Source of the DNA: Stephanodiscus triporus
Taxonomy: Eukaryota > Bacillariophyta > Thalassiosirophyceae > Thalassiosirales > Thalassiosiraceae
Assembly (NCBI GenBank): GCA_036939755.1
Contig: JALLAZ010000448.1
Location: 1 to 15,361 of the forward strand
Length of the DNA: 15,361 bases
Direction: 5' to 3'
In this document: piece after piece, positions 8,478 to 15,361 of the stretch
Layout: each line of letters opens with the position of its first letter
Numbering within the stretch: the stretch's first letter is position 1
Translations under genes and position numbers: made by a program
Notes under the pieces: generated by a model
The model's input: the letters and a program-made list of their open reading frames with translations, nothing else
Databases searched by the model: none
Told to the model about the DNA's origin: nothing

Positions 8478-9768
8478 CTATTGGTTCGTGAGCGTTCTGT
8501 GTCCCCGTCGGCTCGTGCCAGTGACAATGTCCACAAATTTATCATATGCCTCATGCCGCCATCGGCTTAATATGCGTTCTGCGCGAGAATCATGGTTGTT
8601 TCCTTCATCATATGTCTCGAAGGTTCGGATTTCGTTGGCGATGTTTCGATCCTGGCAGAGCGGGCACGAGTTCTACACACGAAAAAAGAAGTCGTCGCAA
8701 ATGATGAATGAGAGGGCATTGAATACCAACAAGCAAACGTTGCATTGTGATGAACAGAACGCACCTTCTTCAAGATCCATTCTCCTAAACAGTCGGGATG
8801 GAATACATGTCCACAGCTCAAATCAGCAACGCGATCGCCGACATCCACTTCGAGGAGGCAAATCGTGCACGTGGCGTCATACATACTACTCTCGCAATAA
8901 TCCCGGGGTAATTCTACTTCCGTAGTCAGATTTTTGTTGGTGGTATCGCTCCTTGAATGAAGTTTCGTTTTGATTGAGTATCCTGATATCCAGCCTTCCG
9001 TTCGTCGCGCCAAACGAACAGCCTGTTCATATTCAGCTCGCGATTGCAGTTCTGCCTGAAGCAGCTTCTCTGTGATCCATCGATTCATCATAGGGAGACA
9101 ACGTGATATCGGATATTTGATGGCATTCTGTGTCGAGAATGGATCATAAGTCATAAGAATCGCAAATGACTGATGAAAAATAATCAATAGTAACTCACAT
9201 GGCCGGGCCTCGAGCAAAGTAGAATTATAAACATCAACAAAAATAAGAAAATGATGTAATACCACGAGTTTCTCGACCAATAAACTGCCATATTCTCAAA
9301 CTCGATGCACTTCACTCCGTAGTATTCGTCATACTTCGATTTCCAAACGGAGCAATAACTCGCGGGAGAGGGACAATAGAAATCATCGGCTACTTGCAAA
9401 AGACTCCTAGCACAAGTACAGAGCCGGACGTCCATATAGACTGTGGGTTCTCCTGAATCGCCATTACCGCCAGCTTCGGAAAGGTTGGAAACATTAGTTG
9501 TTACCTCGTCGGTAGGATCGAACAAGTTACTAGCATATGGCGATGTTGTATTGAAGTTGAATTCATCTTTCTCGTCTTGCGTCCTGCGTTCGACGTAGCC
9601 ACCGGGCAATAGAATGGCATTGTTTCCTGCTGGAGTCCGACGGCGCAGACCCCCCTCGATCGACCTTGGCCGCACAATCAGCCGGGCAGGAGCAAGCGGG
9701 CATGTCCATGATGTCGCATCCGCAACAGATTTGGCGTGACAAATGACTAACAACAACACTCTCCACAT
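8478..9768 (-). CDS. Single-pass membrane RING-H2 finger protein, likely E3 ubiquitin ligase
   Basis: There are three exons, 9768-9199, 9127-8765 and 8672-8478, encoding 375 residues. The introns are 71 and 92 bases, with donors GTGAGT and GTGCGT. The second intron lies inside the RING domain, and splicing supplies its last two cysteines. Residues 1-18 are a signal peptide. The following luminal or extracellular part has five clustered cysteines (117, 119, 132, 139, 154) and possible N-glycosylation sites at 73, 92 and 95. A membrane span lies at about 168-185. The cytosolic part ends in a RING-H2: C277, C280, C295, H297, H300, C303, C314 and C317. Such proteins commonly act as ubiquitin ligases of the secretory pathway; substrate and compartment are not known. 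The acceptor of intron 1 could instead be the AG at about 9170-9171, adding residues after the membrane span. The 5' end faces PWP1. Confidence 0.85.
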
Positions 9769-10149
9769 CTAAGTAATCCGGATGCCGCACGAGGCGCCAG
9801 TCAGATATCTACCATACGATGTGTTGTTAGAGAGAGGCATTACCTCTATGCTTTTTTGGAGGTCGGACTCCTTCTTTTTGGTGTAGGTAGAGTATGATGT
9901 GACATTCTTTTCTGTCCGCTGGATGGGGGCCCAATGAAATTTGGTACTGTGGGCCAGGCTGCCGAATAGTACGGAGGGTTTTTGTATGTACTAAAATAGG
10001 TCGTCACCACTTAGCGAAAATGTATTCGCCAATTGGCGCGCCCAAGGACTCGCTTCCCCACCACCAAATCAAATTCTTGCGAAAAAAGCTTCCACCATGC
10101 TGTTTTGTCGCGAACGACGTACAGCATCAACACCATAAGTAATTATACA
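9769..10149. promoter_or_regulatory. Divergent promoter region between the RING and PWP1 genes
   Basis: A stretch of 381 bases separates two start codons that point away from each other, so both promoters should lie here. Open frames that extend the neighbours upstream rely on TTG or lack family features, so I did not use them. No box could be assigned with confidence. Confidence 0.5.
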
Positions 10150-12662
10150 ATGATAGCGGCAATAGAGTGGATCCCCGCGGGACGGGCGAATCCCAATCCG
10201 TCCAAATACGAATACTCTCGCGCGGAAAAAGAATTCTTGTTGCGGGTCGGCGACGATGCCGCTGCGAAGGAGAAGAATGCCGGTGCCGCATCCGGTTCGG
10301 ATGAAGAGTGGGAAGATGTCGTTAGCGAAGAAATCGAGGAAAATGATGAGGAGGAGGAGGTAGGAAAGGGAGGAGAACGACATCACGAGAACAACAAGAT
10401 GACGGATCATTCGAGGCTACGGCTACCGAAGGTCGACCCGAGCAGTCTACCGGCCGACTTGCGCATGGACGAGTATTCGGACGACGACGACGACGACGAT
10501 GACGATGGCGGGGGGAAGGATTTGGGAGATTTGCTTGGAGTTGGAAAGGTATGGTGGCAATACTCAATCATGTCTGCCTTTCGACGAAAAAAGTTATGGA
10601 TGCGAGTCACTGAGGAGAAAGAGACGGGCGCGCCTCGACAATAGTGGGGTTTTCTTCTATTTCCCTCTTTCTTTTTGCTCATCAATCTACGTATTTTGCT
10701 TTTCCTTCACTACCGTGATCTTCATGTTGAAATCATCGTCACTCGATGGCATCATCACCTGCTTCATGCGAATATCATCGTATGCACTGCCAATGGCGTT
10801 GCGTGGCGATACATCGAAAAACCCATCCATCTTTCGGCAATTCCTGTTGTGTGATACCATCCACGCTAAAAAATATCATGAAAGGATGCCGAAATGATGA
10901 TGGGGGCCGCGTTCCACGACAACGATGACAAAAATGATGCTGCCAGCGAGGACTATGAGAGCAGCGATAGCGAAGGCGAGGATAATCTGGACGACATCCC
11001 CGACACCCGCGAGTACATGCCCCTCGACGTTGAGGGGTTGCATTCCCTCGGCATTGGGGGTAGTGGCGGTGGCGGTGGCAGCAAGATGCATAGTAATGAT
11101 GGTGGTTACACAATGGAAGACCTACAGAGCATGACGATGAACGATGTTGATGACGACGAGGATGAGGACGACGAAGACCAAGAGGATATGGACGACGTTC
11201 AATTACGCGATTCCGATGCTCTTATTGTGGTGGCGAAGACGGAAGAGGACTTCGCATCGCTTGAAGTCAATATTTTCGATACTCATTCCTCTAACTTGTA
11301 CGTTCATCACGACATACCACTGCCGTCATATCCGTTATGCCTGGCGCTGGGCTGCGTGGTTCCGTCCGAGAATAATAATGGTACTGCTCGCGCGGGCAAT
11401 TATGTGGCAGTAGGGTCCTTTGAGCCTGCTATTGAGATATGGAACCTTGACGTGATGAACGCCCTAGAGCCAACACTGGTCTTGGGCGGGATGGACACCC
11501 GCGGCGCCGAAGAGAATTGGATTAGAATGCATCAAGCGATGAAGCCATCCAGCACGACTATTAGTGACAAGAAGATGCAGAAGAAGACAAAGAAGACGAA
11601 GAATGGAGGTGGTAGAGGAGGAAGAGGTACAGTGGGATTGCGCGAGGGAAGTCACACAGATGCCGTGATGGGATTGAGCTGGAATACCGTTCATTGGCAG
11701 GTTCTGGCAAGCGCTTCCGCTGACGGCACAGTGAAACTCTGGGATGTGACACAGACTCACGGAGACTATATCCGTCCTTCGGCGACGTTGGCCCATCACA
11801 CCGACAAGGTCCAATCGCTAGCATGGCACCCTACGGAGGGCACGTTGCTCGCGACGGGAGGGTACGATCGTAGGGTGTGCCTAGTGGATGCAAGGTCTGC
11901 CGCGGCCGTTTCCACGGCCAATAATGCAAATCAGAGTGTCAAGACGGCCAAGCTGTTGGCGGACTGTGAAGCGTTAGCCTGGGATCCACACAATCAGCAG
12001 TATTTGACTGCCGCAAGCGAGGATGGGACGGTGCAGTGCTGGGACGTGCGCAAGTTCGGCTCGAACCCTGTGTGGAGCTTCGTGGCGCATGAATATGGCG
12101 GTGTCAGCGATATTTCTTACAACACGTGAGTCAGATAACAGCTTTTTCCTGTCTTTCGTCTTTTTCTTTTTGTCAAAACAAGCTTATCTCCTCATTATTT
12201 CATTGTCCATGGTGTGTATCTTCAATGCATCTTGGAAACAGGCAAATACCAGGAATGTTCGTGACTTGCTCTATCGACAAAACGGTAGCACTCTGGGACA
12301 CCCAGAGCAACACATCCCCAACACCGCAACCCTGTGGATCCAAAGATATGAGTGTTGGAAAATTATACTCTGTATCCTGTTATCCTTCCTCGCCATGGCT
12401 GTTGGCATGTGGAGGAAGTGGAAACGAAGTTGCTATTTGGGACATGGAGGGAGAAGATGCCATTCGAAATCGCTTCGCTGGGCGCGTCCAGAGCAAATCT
12501 CCTGCTGCCACAAATTCGAATGATGAAGAGGAAGAACGAGATTTTGAAGCAATCATAGCAGCGGGGGACAACGATGCGGCGACACTGAAGGCACTTGAGG
12601 GAATGAACAAATCGAAGAAAAAGAAGGGAAAGAAAAAGAGCAAAGCCCACAAAAGGAAATGA
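10150..12662 (+). CDS. PWP1: PWP1 family WD40-repeat protein, ribosome biogenesis
   Basis: The three exons are 10150-10548, 10885-12125 and 12242-12662, encoding 686 residues. The start MIAAIEWIPAGRA matches the short conserved N-terminus of PWP1 proteins. Acidic regions follow (about 51-70, nine Asp at 111-119, and about 220-237), then the family segment YVHHDIPLPSYPL (about 272-284). WD repeats are visible at about 304-321, 389-420, 437-469, 493-519, 525-562 and 587-606, with SADGTVKLWD the clearest. The tail is Lys-rich (KSKKKKGKKKSKAHKRK), fitting nucleolar targeting. Yeast and animal PWP1 act in nucleoli in 60S ribosome assembly and rRNA synthesis; the same role is inferred here. Intron 1 (336 bases) is much longer than the others, with a possible CTAAA branch site near 10866 and the acceptor at 10883-10884; intron 2 is 116 bases. 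The Gly- and Lys-rich insert before the HTDAV repeat also occurs in relatives. Confidence 0.93.
10480..10506 (+). repeat. GAC/GAT trinucleotide run coding nine aspartates
   Basis: Nine consecutive GAC or GAT codons lie in PWP1 exon 1, six of them pure GAC in a row. This is a coding microsatellite that could vary in length. Confidence 0.9.
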
Positions 12663-12774
12663 TTGATCTTGATTATTGTAGCAATTTGATTGCGCGTTGG
12701 CGATCCTTAGTGGAGATTTGATACTCAATCTACACAGCATATAAGTTGTCGTGCGATTAGTGACGCTAGAACAT
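12663..12774. other. Short convergent spacer between the PWP1 and kinase genes
   Basis: Only 112 bases separate the two stop codons, so the 3' untranslated regions of these opposing genes very likely overlap or nearly touch. Nothing else was seen. Confidence 0.6.
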
Positions 12775-14592
12775 CTATGCTTGACGAGCGACTCTGCTGC
12801 GAGGATAATATGATAGCTGTAGATGTGCAAGGCTTCCCAGGAAAGACTTTGAAGTCATTTTTTGACGTTGTCCATTTTCCATTTGATGTGAGGTCGATTC
12901 GCGAATACAGCCGTCTAGCCTTTCCACCACCTTATCAATAGTGGGCCGCTGCCTCATATCATCACACCAGCAATCATTGATCAAACTTTCTAAATCGCTT
13001 GGCCAATAATAGTCGTATCCCAACAAACATGGACGACTCCCACATCTCAAAACTTCGTCCTCGTGTTTATCCATGGTATAACCCATAAATGGTTGTATCA
13101 ATGTCGACAATTCATATATCAATACTCCAAAACTGTAGACGTCGGCCTTGTAATTATATGGTTCCGAAAATGCTACCTCGGGAGACATGTACCTTCTAGA
13201 GCTGCTTGCGTTGAAAGAGAACAAATATAGAGTGAGCACGCTATCTCATCACCTTGAAGGTGGCACACTCAGCCAGATAGAGAAAGATAATTGAACTTAC
13301 CCAGTGCACCCAGTTAGTTTGTAAACGGCATCACCATGATGATGGCCGCCGAGACAGGTTGCGGAAACGACCTTGGATTCCTCCTTTAATTCCACCACTA
13401 ACCCGAAGTCAAACAGTTTGGGTACATCTTCTTGGCGATCATCACAAAATCCGAAGCCAATGTTGTCGGGTTTGATATCGCGAAGGATAATATGATGATC
13501 ATGTAAGTATTTCAAGGCAGAGGCGATATTCTTAAGGATCACCAACCTCTTGGCGAGTGCACTCTTCATGGAATCGGACAAGCCCTCGCTCCTGGATATG
13601 TATTGGGATTGTTTATGTTGCATCCAATGAGGAAGATTGTTTAACCAGCGGTTATTCTGAAAGGCTTGATGCATAACGTGATTATTAGTAGTACAGCAAT
13701 GATTATCATGGTGCTTCATTGGATCAGTCCCAGTTATGAGTTTCACCTCGGGGATAAAGGTGTGCTTGATTCGATGGTCAAGCGTTTCGTGGAGATGTTC
13801 AAGGACGAGGAAGTATCCGTAGTTGTGGCGAAGATTGTCGTTGAGCCCTTGATTGCAGTCCGTGCTGTCACATGACGTGGTATTGCCACACCCACACCCT
13901 TGGCTTTCATGACGAAAGTGTCCCTTGTTCTTGTCAGTACCGTTTGTATCCAAGCAATTGTAAATCTCGCGTAAACTACCAGCGCTGACATAGTGCAGCC
14001 TGATGATGTTATCATGAGACAATAGCGAGAGAAAACGAGCTTCGATCACCAAGTCAGCTGCTCCCCGACAGAACTTCTTGGTCTTAGTTTGACTTATTGA
14101 TGGCATCAGATACTTGATTGCATACTCCTGTCCATAGCTTGTGGGCTTATCGCCTCGGTCACAAACTAGGCTCACATTGCTTGGAGTGCCACAGTCCAAA
14201 TAGGCCAGACGAACTTCACAAAAACCGCCCCTCCCTAGCAGCTTCTCTACGCGAATTTCGTGCTCTTGAAGTGTTCTGACATGGGTGGTGGCATTGCTTT
14301 CTGCTGGTAGTGCTGGCGAAGATCCTCCTTCTCGAGGAGAGCCACGGAACCAATCATCATTCGCCGCCCTGGCAGGGAAAAACCGAGAACCCCTAACAAG
14401 CTTCTTAATCGACTCTTCGGCAAGTAATAATTCCTCGCGGGAATGGAAAGGCACCGACGGAAGGCTACACAATGCGCGATCGTTGCAGTTTGGTCGCCCC
14501 GATGACGATGCTGCGGCTGCGCCCGCTTGTTGATGCTGCTGCGCCATACGCGGCGGCGTATTCATAATGTCATCAGAGAGTTGCTGCTTCAT
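12775..14592 (-). CDS. Protein kinase with large His/Cys-rich inserts
   Basis: The two exons are 14592-13301 and 13201-12775, encoding 572 residues. The 99-base intron (GTAAGT to CAG) splits the activation segment, and splicing gives TGCTG|SRRYMSPEV. The ATG at 14592 is the first in frame; the frame is open further upstream only through a GTG. Kinase motifs are the glycine loop LGRGGFCEV (119-127), YAIK with K160, a likely helix C glutamate E184, LRDIKPDN (370-377, catalytic D372, N377), DFG (395-397), SPE (437-439) and DVYSFGVLIYEL in subdomain IX. All catalytic residues are present, so it should be active. The HRD histidine is replaced by Leu. Two inserts (about 213-255 and 280-338) are rich in His, Cys and Asn. 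The N-terminal 110 residues are low-complexity. A tyrosine-kinase-like or serine/threonine type is likely; the exact subfamily is unclear. Confidence 0.9.
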
Positions 14593-14787
14593 CGTCGGAG
14601 TTAGACGGACTTTCTGGGTATCGTTAAACGAAGAGAATGTTTTGTGCGATTTTGTGACGAATTGGACCTGACACCTGACCCCTGACACTTATCTATGGTA
14701 GTTGTGGCTTGAGGGGATGGAGAACAAGAACACCAGATATCAGTGTACGCATATCGTACCATACGGTATCTACTCAACGATGTATGA
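14593..14787. promoter_or_regulatory. Kinase upstream region up to the retroelement fragment
   Basis: About 195 bases lie between the kinase start and the first base of the open frame on the other strand. It should contain the kinase core promoter and the left junction of the retroelement fragment. No target-site duplication can be judged because the other end lies outside the window. Confidence 0.4.
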
Positions 14788-15361
14788 TGTGGTACAGTAA
14801 ACACAAGTGACCGGGAGTCACGAGTGGAAATTATTGCACGCAAGAAAATCAAGAATAATGTCAGATTGGCATGGACGGATGACGTTCACAGAAATCCAGG
14901 GGAATTGGTAAAGTATCTCAATACGGACAGCCACCATCATCACACTCATAAGAAGGCTGTGTTATCAGGTGTTGAGTTGCGTCTTGCGCTTCTCACAACA
15001 CGCACGCCGGAAAATGAGAATCTGAGTCTCTCAGATCTCTATTGTAACTCTCATTTAGCTCTACGAATTGCCGGACAGCTAAAAGAGGGCCAAAAGATGC
15101 GAACGCTTGGTGCTGTCTTAGATGACGAAACAATGAACGGCCCAGCTCGACTGGACCGTAAATCTCGTGCGGTGGATCGCAGAGATTCATTTTTTGTCGT
15201 TAAATATGCCACATTGGGTAAAAACAAACCCATATATCACGTGATCAAGCACCTCCGCAATTTATATAAACTGAAATGGCTCCGCCCTCGGGTAGTCTTC
15301 AGTCGACATATGAATTTACAGGAGAAATTGCTAGGGGATCTACGTCGGAAACTTCTCTTTG
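14788..15361 (+). mobile_element. C-terminal part of a reverse transcriptase-like ORF, cut by the window edge
   Basis: After a TGA at 14785-14787 this frame stays open for 191 codons to the right edge, with no stop and no early ATG (the first in-frame ATG is near 15097). The translation has PGELVKYLNTDSHHHHTHKK (14896-14955), then LSGVELRLALLTTRTPENE. After about 80 residues come RDSFFVVKY (from 15184) and NLQEKLLGDLRRKL (15313-15354). This order resembles the region behind the catalytic core in reverse transcriptases of the Penelope/non-LTR type. There a Y.KP....YL...S.HP..HK linker leads to a terminal NL...L.R.KL motif. The core (the YxDD motif and finger/palm) is absent, so the copy appears truncated at its 5' end, as is usual for retroposed copies. 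A spliced host exon is the alternative. The element class is inferred from remembered patterns only. Confidence 0.6.

Noticed and set aside
10033..10149. Earlier PWP1 start at 10033
   Set aside because: The codon is TTG, and the conserved PWP1 N-terminus starts at 10150.
14593..14688. Kinase start at 14688
   Set aside because: That codon is GTG; the first ATG in frame is at 14592.
14993..15233. Minus-strand frames near the right edge
   Set aside because: They are complements of the reverse transcriptase-like plus-strand frame, which is longer and has recognisable motifs.
1..15361. CRISPR arrays, tRNA or rRNA genes, bacterial operons
   Set aside because: I saw no regularly spaced repeats with spacers, no cloverleaf or T-loop consensus and no rRNA-like stretches; genes have introns.

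Overview
This looks like nuclear DNA from a photosynthetic stramenopile, most likely a diatom. Several things point that way: short GT-AG introns (mostly 71-125 bases), tightly packed genes on both strands, a protein of helicase-associated (HA) repeats of the kind expanded in diatoms, and a nuclear gene for an organelle release factor whose N-terminus resembles the diatom plastid presequence (signal peptide ending in TSA|FVAP, an ASAFAP-type site). No prokaryotic operons, rRNA, tRNA or CRISPR array were seen. Species cannot be named from this window.

Layout. (1) Bases 1-2668 are poor in genes: an AT-rich stretch without a gene, a broken coding-like region (about 883-2283) with 93-base tandem repeats and a visible one-base frame break, then nothing clear. 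(2) 2669-3912, minus: a two-exon protein of three HA domains. (3) 4207-6665, plus: a seven-exon plastid-type peptide chain release factor 3. (4) 7049-8265, plus: a two-exon R2R3-MYB regulator with a pentapeptide-repeat tail. (5) 8478-9768, minus: a three-exon membrane RING-H2 protein with a signal peptide. (6) 10150-12662, plus: a three-exon PWP1 family WD40 protein, a probable nucleolar ribosome-biogenesis factor. (7) 12775-14592, minus: a two-exon protein kinase with large His/Cys-rich inserts. (8) 14788 to the right edge, plus: an open frame with no stop that resembles the C-terminal part of a reverse transcriptase, apparently cut off at its 5' end and running out of the window.

The seven recognisable coding units are not one pathway. 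They alternate in strand, giving two divergent pairs of intact genes (HA/RF3 and RING/PWP1), a third divergent pairing of the kinase with the retroelement fragment, and two convergent ends (MYB/RING and PWP1/kinase). Exon joins were worked out by hand from splice sites, frame continuity and family motifs; no transcript data or database search was available. The most notable finds are the retroelement fragment beside the kinase, the frame-broken repeat region on the left, the MYB pentapeptide tail, and the kinase whose HRD motif reads LRD.
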